A DNA stretch of 56,134 nucleotides from Lachnospiraceae bacterium AC2028 (GTDB taxonomy: Bacteria; Bacillota; Clostridia; Lachnospirales; Lachnospiraceae): the NCBI GenBank assembly GCA_000702685.1, contig JNJD01000002.1, positions 1-56,134 of the forward strand, given 5' to 3'. The notes beneath the pieces were generated by a model. The model was not told the DNA's origin and did not search any database. It saw only the letters and a program-made list of their open reading frames with translations. Shown here piece after piece: positions 34,627 through 42,774 of this stretch (positions are counted from its first letter, which is position 1; each line of letters starts with the position of its first letter). The translations under genes and the position numbers were made by a program.

Positions 34627-37503
34627 TTGAAGATCACATTCGAAGGACAGGATAATTCCCAGGCCCTTAAATACATAAAGAACAATACCCAGGGAAAGCA
34701 GATCTCGAAGGAAGATATGCTCTCCCCTGAAAATATGTCCGCACTTCTGGATATCGGCGGCGGTAACAATCTGCAGATCCCGGGTGAAGAGGGCAAGCAT
34801 ACCCTCCTTGCCGGAGCAGTCAGGGACGCATCCGTCCAGGAAGCCGGAGTTCTGAAAAATTACCGTGTTGTCATGGCTCACACCATGTCCGGCGAAGACC
34901 TCAGAAAAGCGGAAGAAGACGGATTCGATCTTAAGAACATGACCCCCGATGAGACCGTGACCATACTCGATAAGGTCAAGGCCGAGACCGCAAAGGGCGG
35001 AACGGTAATAAGGGGATTTAACGACGACCTTGATGATGCGGTCATCGAAAGCAGCGGAAACCGCGGATTGGAAAGCGTGGTCAAAAAGGCCCTTACCGAA
35101 CAGAACCTTCCCCTTACGGACGAGAATATCCGTGAGGTTGCAAATACCGTGGATCTTGCCGGAAAGCTTGAGGCTCCCGGGGATTCCGAAAAAGCTTATA
35201 TCATCGAGAACGACCTCTCATCCACAGTCAGGGACTTCTATGTGGCACAGAGCGCCGCTCCCGAAAGACCCGCACCCGTTTCCGATGCATCCGTTCTCGA
35301 TTCTCCCGATATGAAATACATCAAGGAGAGCATGATCGAGGCCGGCAAAGTACTCGAAGATCCCGATGAGGGATACAGGGTTGCCGAGTGGCTTTTCGAA
35401 AGAAACCTTCCCGTTACAAAAGAGAACATAGTCAAGGCGAAGGACATTTCCGAGATAAAATTCCCCGTATCCGCAGAAAGAGCGGCCCGTGCCGGAGCCC
35501 GTGCTATAGCATCCGGAAAGAGCGCGGACGCAGCGGACCTTACCGATAAGGGCAGCGTCTATGAACAGGCTGCACTTATAGAAGCAAAATACTTTTCAGA
35601 TGCCCTCATTAATGCAGAGGATATCGCACATACCAGAAAGATCCAGGAGATCCGTCTCAGCATGACCGCTGAGGTTAATCTCGAGCTCGTAAGAAGCGGC
35701 TTTGCCATCGACACCGCTCCCATTGAGGATCTTATAGACAGACTGAAAGCCATCGAGCAGGAAGTTGCGCTTAAGTACTTCCCCGAGACCGCCGGAGTCA
35801 CAGACCACGACGACAGCGCTCCCGGAATGAGCATCGGAAGCCCCGAGGACGCCGTTGAGGCTTACAGACTGATGAATGCGGTCAACACCGCCGTTACCGA
35901 ATTGAAGGATGCACCCGCATCGGCGCTCGGAATATTCGTGCCCAGAGTTCCGGCAGAGGTAGCATTCGGAGAATTCGAAGAGATCGCCCTCGGCGAAAAA
36001 GAAAGACTTAAGAAAGCGGGCGAAAGCTATGAAGCCCTCTCCACCGAAGTAAGAAGAGACCTCGGAGACAGCCTGAGCAAGGCTTTTTCGAGTGTCGACG
36101 GCCTTGTGGAGGGACTCGGACTCGATCTTAACGACCTGAACAGACGACATGTCAAGATCCTGGCTTATAACCGTATGGAGATAAGCCTCGAGAATATCGA
36201 AAAGATCGCCGCTGCGGATGAGACCGTCACTTCCGTGATCGATAAGATGAAGCCGGCGGCAGTCCTTGATATGATCAGAAACGGAATCAATCCCCTCGAA
36301 AAGAGCTTTGATGAGATAAATAAGTTCCTGGATGAGAGGATCGTAAATACCGAAGGATTCGAAAAAGCATCCGAAAATTATGCCGAATTCCTCTATGCCC
36401 TGGATAAGACCAGGGAGATCACCGCTGAGGAAAGAGAGACCTATATCGGCATCTACCGTATGCTCGATAAGATAGAAAAGAAGGACGGAGCAGCCATAGG
36501 TTCCGTAGTGGAAACACAGGGTGAGCTTGATTTTGCAAACCTCCTTTCCGCCGTAAGAAGCGCTAAGTTCAAGGGAATGGACGTCAGGGTCGATGACAGC
36601 ACCGGAATCTCCGAAGTCATCTCCGCAGGCCGTTCCATTACCGACCAGATCATGGCATCCTTCAGGGAAGATTCCTCCGATTATTACGAGGACAAGGCTG
36701 AACACCTCAGAAATGCCGCAAATGCCGGACAGGGAGAGTTTTCTTTTATCGAAGATGCGGGCGTTCCGGCCAATGCCGAAAACATCATCGCGGCAGAAAA
36801 TCTCCTTTCCGCGGATGACGATCTCTACAGAACGGTTTTCGATAAAAAGAAGGAAAAAGAAGACGATAAGCTTAAAAAGCTTGCGGACGAAGCGTTTGAG
36901 AATATCGCATCAAGCGATGAGCCCGCGGAAGAATACGCAAAAGTCCTTAATGAAATGAGATCCGAAGTCGAAAGCATGACCTTCGAAGCGGGAGAAGTCA
37001 TTGATGTCAGGGCTCTCCAGCAGGTAGGACGTCAGCTTTCCGTAGCGGTCAGGGCCGCGGAGGAAGGCGTTGAGGAATATTTTATCCCCGTCGACATCGG
37101 AGGAGAGATCTCCAAGGTCAGGGTATCCTTCAGAAACAGCGATAATTCGTCTTCCGCAGACATCGTCTACAAGGATCCCGACGGAAATGAGTGCAGGGCG
37201 CACCTCGAGATCTGGGATAAGTCCGTAAGCGGTGTGATATCCGTAAATTCGGGCGCAGAACTTAAGAATCAGCTTAAAGCTGCCGATATATTTACTGCAG
37301 ACTTAAATGCAGACGGTTACGATACATCCGCAGGGATAAAGGCAATAAATGCGGACGAAGCCGAAAAGTCATATAAATACGAACTCTCCGGCAAGGACGC
37401 CGGTGTAAACAGACAGGAGGGAGCCGGTCGCAAAGAGCTCTTCAGGTTATCCGAAAGATTCCTGAAGGCAGTCAAGGAGAGCTTCCATGAGGATCAATTA
37501 TAA
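34627..37503 (+). CDS. DUF6240-type large flagellar-locus protein, FliK-like C terminus
   Basis: 958 residues from the TTG at 34627, chosen because GGGAGA lies 7 bases upstream and because the frame upstream of it runs through the glgB terminator. It is rich in Glu, Ala and Ser with long predicted helices. It has several repeated-looking motifs (NLPLTDENIREVANTVDL, NLPVTKENIVKAKDIS, then AGVPANAENIIAAENLL) that suggest an internal repeat. The end (about 850-930, GGEISKVRVSFRNSDNSSSA) resembles the C-terminal region of flagellar hook-length control proteins. Similar large proteins, classed as DUF6240, lie upstream of flagellin genes in related bacteria. The exact role is unknown. Its last 17 bases overlap the flagellin gene. 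Confidence 0.7.
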   Translation: MKITFEGQDNSQALKYIKNNTQGKQISKEDMLSPENMSALLDIGGGNNLQIPGEEGKHTLLAGAVRDASVQEAGVLKNYRVVMAHTMSGEDLRKAEEDGFDLKNMTPDETVTILDKVKAETAKGGTVIRGFNDDLDDAVIESSGNRGLESVVKKALTEQNLPLTDENIREVANTVDLAGKLEAPGDSEKAYIIENDLSSTVRDFYVAQSAAPERPAPVSDASVLDSPDMKYIKESMIEAGKVLEDPDEGYRVAEWLFERNLPVTKENIVKAKDISEIKFPVSAERAARAGARAIASGKSADAADLTDKGSVYEQAALIEAKYFSDALINAEDIAHTRKIQEIRLSMTAEVNLELVRSGFAIDTAPIEDLIDRLKAIEQEVALKYFPETAGVTDHDDSAPGMSIGSPEDAVEAYRLMNAVNTAVTELKDAPASALGIFVPRVPAEVAFGEFEEIALGEKERLKKAGESYEALSTEVRRDLGDSLSKAFSSVDGLVEGLGLDLNDLNRRHVKILAYNRMEISLENIEKIAAADETVTSVIDKMKPAAVLDMIRNGINPLEKSFDEINKFLDERIVNTEGFEKASENYAEFLYALDKTREITAEERETYIGIYRMLDKIEKKDGAAIGSVVETQGELDFANLLSAVRSAKFKGMDVRVDDSTGISEVISAGRSITDQIMASFREDSSDYYEDKAEHLRNAANAGQGEFSFIEDAGVPANAENIIAAENLLSADDDLYRTVFDKKKEKEDDKLKKLADEAFENIASSDEPAEEYAKVLNEMRSEVESMTFEAGEVIDVRALQQVGRQLSVAVRAAEEGVEEYFIPVDIGGEISKVRVSFRNSDNSSSADIVYKDPDGNECRAHLEIWDKSVSGVISVNSGAELKNQLKAADIFTADLNADGYDTSAGIKAINADEAEKSYKYELSGKDAGVNRQEGAGRKELFRLSERFLKAVKESFHEDQL

Positions 37504-38578
37504 TGTTTCGGCGATGATCGCCAATAATTCCCTTAAGAATAACGACGACCTTCTCAGTGCATCACTGCAGAGACTTTCATCAGGATTCAAGATCAACGGG
37601 GCCAAGGATAACCCCGCAGGTCTTGCTATGGCCAAAAGAATGAACGCCCAGATCACCGGCACCAAGACTGCCGATGATAATACCATGGACGGCATCTCCG
37701 TTATCGAGACCGCCGACGGTGCTCTTTCCGAGGTCACCGATATGCTCCAGAGGATGAATGAGCTTGCCGTTCAGGCTTCCAACGGTACCATGACCAATGA
37801 TGACAGAGAGATCATCCAGAGAGAGATCGAGCAGCTCAAGGAGGAAGTCAACAGGGTATCCAAGTGCACCGAATTCAATTCGCAGCCCCTTCTGGACGGA
37901 TTCTACGATCTCAAGGGCTATACCGATAATGTCGATATCAAGGTTCTCACCTATTCCAAGGAGATCCCCGCAGCCAAGTACAATTTCACCGACATCAGCT
38001 GGACCGTTGATGCGGACGGCAATAAGGATGTGACCGTCGTTCCCGCCGCATACAAGGGCTCAATGATCGATAATGTCATCACTATCACAAAGCCGGACGG
38101 ATTTGAACTCAAGCTTACCGTTCCCGAAGCGCAGGCTGCTGCCGACGGAAATACCGGAGCACTCGAAGTTGAATGTACCGGAATCGGTGCCATGAGACTT
38201 CAGGTAGGTTCCAACGAGGGACAGGTCCTCGAGATGCAGATCCCCGCAGTGAACCTCAGCAATATGGGACTTGACGGACTCGATCTTTCCACCGAAAAGA
38301 CCGCGAAGGAAGGTATCGAAAGGATCAAGAATGCACTGACCTTCGTAAATACCGTAAGAGGCCAGCTCGGTGCTTACCAGAACAGACTCGAGAATACCGA
38401 TGCAAGACTCGATGTTACCGCTGAGAACATGACCTCGGCATACTCCAGGATAATGGATGTTGATATGGCTGAGGAAATGACCCGGTATTCGACCTACACC
38501 GTAATGACCCAGGCCGGAACCAGCGTTCTTGCCCAGGCCAATGAAAGACCTTCCACAGTTTTACAGCTTCTTCAGTAA
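37487..38578 (+). CDS. Flagellin
   Basis: 363 residues with AAGGAGAG upstream inside the preceding gene. The N-terminal D0/D1 domain (MRINYNVSAMIANNSLKNND to about 140) and the C-terminal D1/D0 (about 270-363, RIMDVDMAEEMTRYSTYTVM and ending VLQLLQ) are both complete. The variable centre (about 150-265) is short, so the subunit has a small surface domain. It forms the filament, exported by the flagellar type III system. Its start lies 17 bases inside the DUF6240 gene, so it is probably translationally coupled. The N terminus is LRINYN-like as in standard flagellins. Other flagellar genes are not in this window. Confidence 0.93.
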   Translation: MRINYNVSAMIANNSLKNNDDLLSASLQRLSSGFKINGAKDNPAGLAMAKRMNAQITGTKTADDNTMDGISVIETADGALSEVTDMLQRMNELAVQASNGTMTNDDREIIQREIEQLKEEVNRVSKCTEFNSQPLLDGFYDLKGYTDNVDIKVLTYSKEIPAAKYNFTDISWTVDADGNKDVTVVPAAYKGSMIDNVITITKPDGFELKLTVPEAQAAADGNTGALEVECTGIGAMRLQVGSNEGQVLEMQIPAVNLSNMGLDGLDLSTEKTAKEGIERIKNALTFVNTVRGQLGAYQNRLENTDARLDVTAENMTSAYSRIMDVDMAEEMTRYSTYTVMTQAGTSVLAQANERPSTVLQLLQ

Positions 38579-38590
38579 GGAGGATAGGAT

Positions 38591-39064
38591 ATGACGGATA
38601 ATCTCAAGCAGGAATTCACCAGAAGAATAAGCGTTGCCAATTCAACAGAGCTTATAGTCATTCTTTACGATATGGTTCTCAGCTATGCCGATGATGCCGA
38701 AGAGGCTCTCAAGAACGATGAGGATCACGAATTCTACGCAGCCGTATCGAGAATGAGAAACTGCATCAACGAGCTTATGTGCTCACTCCATATGGAATAT
38801 GAGCCCGCTGCGGCACTTCTTTCCCTTTACAGATTCTGCATCAGAAAGCTTACGACCGTCGGCATCAGAAGGAGCATCCAGCCCCTCGATGAGATCAGAA
38901 AGATCATCCGCCCCTTAAGGGAATCCTATGCAGGCCTTGTCGGATACAATACTTCCGGCCCCGTTATGGGAAATTCCGAGACCGTTTATGCAGGTTTAAC
39001 ATACGGCAAAAACGACATCAACGAGAATCTCGTCAACAACGTAAACCGCGGAATGCTCATCTAA
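38591..39064 (+). CDS. fliS: Flagellar export chaperone FliS
   Basis: 157 residues with AAGGAGG before the ATG, 12 bases after flagellin. FliS binds the C terminus of newly made flagellin to stop it polymerising in the cytoplasm. The four-helix outline is visible: RISVANSTELIVILYDMVLS, a second helix ending MRNCINELMCSL, and LLSLYRFCIRKL. It is about 25 residues longer than usual, with a C-terminal tail of asparagine-rich sequence. The gene position after flagellin supports the call. Confidence 0.88.
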   Translation: MTDNLKQEFTRRISVANSTELIVILYDMVLSYADDAEEALKNDEDHEFYAAVSRMRNCINELMCSLHMEYEPAAALLSLYRFCIRKLTTVGIRRSIQPLDEIRKIIRPLRESYAGLVGYNTSGPVMGNSETVYAGLTYGKNDINENLVNNVNRGMLI

Positions 39065-39084
39065 TTCAAGGGTTTTATGATTTC

Positions 39085-39120
39085 AAGGGACTCACCTTTA
39101 CAGGTGGGTCCTTTTTCTTT
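39085..39120 (+). terminator. Terminator after fliS
   Basis: Stem AAGGGACTCACCT against AGGTGGGTCCTTT (one wobble) and a T-rich tail. It closes the flagellin unit before the Tad operon promoter. Confidence 0.8.
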
Positions 39121-39183
39121 TGACATGCGTGTCAGGTTTTCTTCGTCATTTTTTACAAATTTGAAAAACCTGCAAAAAAGGTA

Positions 39184-39212
39184 TTGAATTCCCGTAAGCG
39201 CGAATATATAAT
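39184..39212 (+). promoter_or_regulatory. Near-consensus sigma-A promoter of the Tad operon
   Basis: TTGAAT, 17-base spacer, perfect TATAAT. Transcription should start near 39219, giving a leader of about 120 bases before the ATG at 39338. The leader contains a hairpin (GGAAAAA/TTTTTCC, 39235-39251) and the palindrome at 39287. Confidence 0.75.
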
Positions 39213-39286
39213 CGCACTTACACAAACGCCTTTCGGAAAAAATCTTTTTCCGGGCGCAGATGATGAGTCAACGCCTCACCATCTCA

Positions 39287-39300
39287 GGGACGATCGTCCC
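39287..39300 (+). promoter_or_regulatory. Perfect 14-base palindrome in the Tad operon leader
   Basis: GGGACGATCGTCCC. It is downstream of the predicted start point and 37 bases before the ATG. It could be an operator or a short RNA stem. The match is direct, the role is inferred. Confidence 0.4.
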
Positions 39301-39337
39301 GTTTACCCAGCAGTTAATAAATTCATGGAGAAAAGAG

Positions 39338-39841
39338 ATGTATCTGTTAGCCGTTAGTTTAGCGGTTGCCGGTATCTTTGATCTTTTTTTCCGCAAAATA
39401 CCTAACAGGCTCATCCTTGCCATGCTGGCGGGCTGCCTGATAATGAGCGTGATCACGGACGGACCGGAGTCGCTTTTGCATGTGATTCCGAGGATACTGG
39501 TCGCCGGTCTGCTCTTTTATCCGGTATTCGTCATAGGAGCACTCGGTGCGGGAGATGTGAAGCTTATGGCCGTAAGCTGCGGATTCATGTCCGGAGACAG
39601 GGCATTGAGGTTTCTGTTTTTTTCACTCCTTATCGCTTCCGCGATCGGGGCGGTGAAGATCGGTATGAGCGGAGAATTGAGAAAAAGGATGCACAGGCTC
39701 GCGCTGTATGTCAGAAAAACAATAAGGACGGGCAGGCCCGAAATGTACCATGCAAACAGGGAGGCGGCTCTGAAAAGCGGGGTTGCTCTGGCCGGACCGA
39801 TGTTCATAAGCGTACTCATAGGGATCGGAGGATTTTATTGA
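39338..39841 (+). CDS. tadV: Prepilin peptidase (A24A, TadV/CpaA type)
   Basis: 167 residues from the ATG at 39338, with GGAG 7 bases upstream. An inner-membrane aspartyl protease that cleaves the leader of Flp pilin and TadE-type pseudopilins. The two catalytic aspartates are visible: D15 in FDLFFRKIPN and D73 in GAGDVK (the GxGD motif). Several hydrophobic segments span the length. First gene of the Tad operon, with the TTG start of the next gene overlapping its stop. A second A24 peptidase is encoded later in the same operon at 46910. Confidence 0.88.
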   Translation: MYLLAVSLAVAGIFDLFFRKIPNRLILAMLAGCLIMSVITDGPESLLHVIPRILVAGLLFYPVFVIGALGAGDVKLMAVSCGFMSGDRALRFLFFSLLIASAIGAVKIGMSGELRKRMHRLALYVRKTIRTGRPEMYHANREAALKSGVALAGPMFISVLIGIGGFY

Positions 39842-40830
39842 ATATGAAGCCGGAAAGGATATTGCTTTTATATGACCGGGATGAGGAATATGCGCATCTG
39901 ATGGCGGAGTATCTGCTCGGCTGCAAGGGACTTCCCTGGAAGATAGCAGCCTGTACGAGTGCGGGAGACCTTCTCGGGATAGTAAACGGCAGATCTCCGG
40001 AAGTTCTGGTGACTTCGGGCGCCTGCTATGACAGGTGCCTGGAGAAGATCGGTGCAAAGCATACTGTGGTGCTTAATGACGGAACCTCCGGAGTGCGGGG
40101 AAATACTGATAAATACCAGGCTGCCGAAGATACCCTCAGAGTGATCCTCGATATCTGCGCAGATGATGACGTGAGCGACCCCGCCTTCATGAGTCCGTCG
40201 AAGGACAGGGCTAAGCTCATCGGAGTTTTTTCACCTGTCAGGAGATGTTATCAGACCACGTTCTCGGTCCTTATGGGAAGGCTTCTTCTGGACAGGGGGA
40301 AGGTTTTATATCTGAGCTTTGAATTCTGTGAAGGATGTGAGGAGCTGATACCGCCCGGGGAATGCAGAGGACTTTCGGATCTTATGTATTTTATCAAGAG
40401 TCCGGTGAATGTTTTTCTGCTCCGCTTCAAGTCGATGGTCAGGAGCATCGCCGGATTGGATTACATTCCCTGTGCTCTGTCAGGGACCGATATATCCGAG
40501 ATCCCTGAGGCTGAGTGGAAGCTGTTTTTGTCCAGAGTCTGCGACTACGGGGAATATGCGTATGTGATCCTCGATCTTTCCGAGAGCATTAGGGGGATCT
40601 TTGAAGTTCTTAGAATGTGTGACCGTATATACACCCTTACAAGAAAAGACCGTGTGGCGAAACGCAAGGTGGAAAGCTATGAGAATGTCCTGAGTATGTA
40701 CAACTATGAGGATATCCGGCAAAAGAGCATAAAATGCGATCCTCCTTCCGTAAACAGAGTGCCTTCTTTTTCCGGAGATATGAACGGGGAATTTGTTGAC
40801 TTTATCGTAAAACAGCTGGGAGAGATCTGA
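39838..40830 (+). CDS. TadZ/CpaE-like ParA-family protein with altered P-loop
   Basis: 330 residues, TTG at 39838 with GGAGG 6 bases before it (ATG at 39844 also possible). N-terminal about 120 residues look like a receiver-type domain (RILLLYDRDEEYAHLMAEYL), and the rest resembles a MinD/ParA ATPase as in TadZ/CpaE, which places the pilus machine at the cell pole. The expected deviant Walker A (KGGxGKT) is replaced by GVFSPVRRCYQTTF, lacking the glycine-rich lysine pattern. The protein probably localises the machinery without full ATPase activity. Its position before the TadA ATPase gene supports the identity. Confidence 0.75.
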   Translation: MNMKPERILLLYDRDEEYAHLMAEYLLGCKGLPWKIAACTSAGDLLGIVNGRSPEVLVTSGACYDRCLEKIGAKHTVVLNDGTSGVRGNTDKYQAAEDTLRVILDICADDDVSDPAFMSPSKDRAKLIGVFSPVRRCYQTTFSVLMGRLLLDRGKVLYLSFEFCEGCEELIPPGECRGLSDLMYFIKSPVNVFLLRFKSMVRSIAGLDYIPCALSGTDISEIPEAEWKLFLSRVCDYGEYAYVILDLSESIRGIFEVLRMCDRIYTLTRKDRVAKRKVESYENVLSMYNYEDIRQKSIKCDPPSVNRVPSFSGDMNGEFVDFIVKQLGEI

Positions 40831-42047
40831 TGGATGCCCAAAAAGCCAGGGAAGAACTGAAGAAAACCGTCAGGGACCGTCTCGGGTACGGCCGGGAATA
40901 CTCGGATGAGGAAGTCTCCGGTATGATCGACGACTGCATCATGGAGTCTTCGTGCTTAAGGCTTTTTCCCGTCGGTGAAAAAAGACGTATAGGCAAAGAG
41001 GTCTTCGATTCGCTCAGAAGACTTGATATACTGCAGAGCTTTATCGAGGACAGGTCTGTCACGGAGGTAATGATAAACGGATATCAAAATGTCTTCGTGG
41101 AAAAAGCCGGTGCCCTCACAAAGCTGGAGCGGGGATTTGATTCCGAGGAAAAGCTGATGGATGTGATACAGCAGATCGTTGCCGGATGCAACCGGACGGT
41201 CAATGAGGCATCCCCCATCGTTGATGCGAGACTTGCCGACGGGTCGAGGGTCAATATTGTACTTCCGCCCGTTTCTCTTTCGGGTCCGATCGTTACGATA
41301 AGGCGTTTTCCCGAAAAACCCGTGACTATGGAGGGGCTTCTCAGGTTCGGATCGATAACGGAAGAAGCCTCGGAATTTCTGAAGACACTGGTCAGGGCTA
41401 AATACAACATTTTTATAAGCGGCGGAACCGGAAGCGGAAAAACTACGTTTTTGAACGTACTGTCGGGATTCATACCTTCCGATGAGAGGGTGATCACCAT
41501 CGAAGACAGTGCGGAGCTCAGGCTGCAGGGGATAGAGAACCTTGTGAGACTGGAAACAAGGAACGGAGGTCAGGGAGCGGAGGAGATCAGTATCAGGGAT
41601 CTTATAAGGTCGTCCCTGAGAATGCGTCCGGACCGCATCATAGTCGGCGAGGTCAGAGGAGGGGAGGCCCTGGATATGCTCCAATGTCTCAACACGGGGC
41701 ATGACGGATCCATGTCCACGGGACATGCCAATTCGTCGAAGGATATGCTTTCCAGACTTGAGAATATGGTTCTCATGGCTGCGGAGCTTCCGCTTTCCGC
41801 GGTCAGGGCACAGATCGCTTCGGGCCTGGATGTGATAGTCCATCTTGGCAGGCTCAGGGACAGGACGAGAAAGGTCCTGGATATATCGGAGGTTTGCGGG
41901 TATGAAAACGGTGAAATATCCCTTAAGGGATTATACGGATTTGTTGAAGAAGGATCTGAAAACGGTAAGGTCAAAGGTTGTCTCAGGAAGACCGGAGAAC
42001 TGGAAAAGAGGGAAAAGCTCGAGCGCGCGGGATTATCGCTTAGTTAA
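40830..42047 (+). CDS. tadA: Tad secretion ATPase TadA/CpaF
   Basis: 405 residues, starting on the last base of the previous stop. The hexameric motor that drives Flp pilus assembly at the inner face of the membrane. Features: an N-terminal helical domain (about 1-80), VIQQIVAGCNRTVNEASPIVD, Walker A GGTGSGKT at 198-205, ITIEDSAELRLQ (Asp box), Walker B and His box regions in RPDRIIVGEVRGGEALDML and NTGHDGSMSTGHANS. All match secretion ATPases of the type II/IV pilus class. The gene overlaps tadB by 146 bases in another frame. Confidence 0.95.
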   Translation: MDAQKAREELKKTVRDRLGYGREYSDEEVSGMIDDCIMESSCLRLFPVGEKRRIGKEVFDSLRRLDILQSFIEDRSVTEVMINGYQNVFVEKAGALTKLERGFDSEEKLMDVIQQIVAGCNRTVNEASPIVDARLADGSRVNIVLPPVSLSGPIVTIRRFPEKPVTMEGLLRFGSITEEASEFLKTLVRAKYNIFISGGTGSGKTTFLNVLSGFIPSDERVITIEDSAELRLQGIENLVRLETRNGGQGAEEISIRDLIRSSLRMRPDRIIVGEVRGGEALDMLQCLNTGHDGSMSTGHANSSKDMLSRLENMVLMAAELPLSAVRAQIASGLDVIVHLGRLRDRTRKVLDISEVCGYENGEISLKGLYGFVEEGSENGKVKGCLRKTGELEKREKLERAGLSLS

Positions 42048-42771
42048 GTGGGACTTTGCAAGACTGGTGAGAACCGTTTTGGAATCGGCGGGATGTGTGG
42101 TTATTCTTGCATTCTTTTTCTACAGGAGCATTCCGGCCGTGATCCCTCTTTCCGTCGTGGGTCTTATGTACTTCCGAAAGAAGGGAAGAAGCCTTGCGGT
42201 AAAAGACAGAAAAGCACTGGAATCCCAGTTCGGCGAGGCCATAAGGAATGTCGAGGCTGCGCTAAAAGCCGGTTATTCGGTTGAAAACGCTTTTGTGCAG
42301 ACCGGCCGGGATATGGAAAAGCAATATGGTAAGGATTCTTTCATCTGCAGGGAACTTGAAGCGATCCGAAGAGGGATGGTACTCAATATCACTCTGGAGG
42401 AGATGCTCGCGGATCTTGCGGCCCGCAGCGGCAGCGAGGCGATATCGGACTTTTCGAAGGTGTTTGCGATCGCCAAAAGATACGGAGGAAATATGCCTGA
42501 GATCATTTCTTCCGCAGCGGAGACCATTTCCCTTCAGATCGAGACCGCTGAGGAGATAAATGCATCTCTTTCGGGAAGAAGGATGGAGCTGAACATAATG
42601 AGGATCATGCCCTTCGGGATACCGGCTTATGTGGGGCTTACGAGTCCGGGATATTTCGACTCCCTTTACGGAAACACTACGGGAATATTGCTGATGAGCG
42701 GGCTGCTTCTTATCTATCTGGCCGGGTTTGCCATCGGCGACAGGGTTCTTTCAAAACTGGAGGAGGGCTGA
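41902..42771 (+). CDS. tadB: Tad inner-membrane platform protein TadB
   Basis: 289 residues from the ATG at 41902, which has GGAGG 9 bases upstream and no better start downstream. A T2SSF-type integral membrane protein, with hydrophobic segments at about 60-105 (two helices: AGCVVILAFFFY and IPAVIPLSVVGLMY) and a C-terminal pair near 235-280. Cytoplasmic T2SSF region at about 120-230 with FGEAIRNVEAALKAGYSVEN and ISDFSKVFAIAKRYGGNMPE. It forms a platform with TadC for pilus assembly. Its first 146 bases overlap tadA in a different frame. Confidence 0.88.
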   Translation: MKTVKYPLRDYTDLLKKDLKTVRSKVVSGRPENWKRGKSSSARDYRLVKWDFARLVRTVLESAGCVVILAFFFYRSIPAVIPLSVVGLMYFRKKGRSLAVKDRKALESQFGEAIRNVEAALKAGYSVENAFVQTGRDMEKQYGKDSFICRELEAIRRGMVLNITLEEMLADLAARSGSEAISDFSKVFAIAKRYGGNMPEIISSAAETISLQIETAEEINASLSGRRMELNIMRIMPFGIPAYVGLTSPGYFDSLYGNTTGILLMSGLLLIYLAGFAIGDRVLSKLEEG

Positions 42772-42774
42772 GGC

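Noticed and set aside
39213-39337. A c-di-GMP (GEMM) riboswitch in the Tad leader
   Set aside because: The conserved GEMM core motifs are not present, although short stems are.
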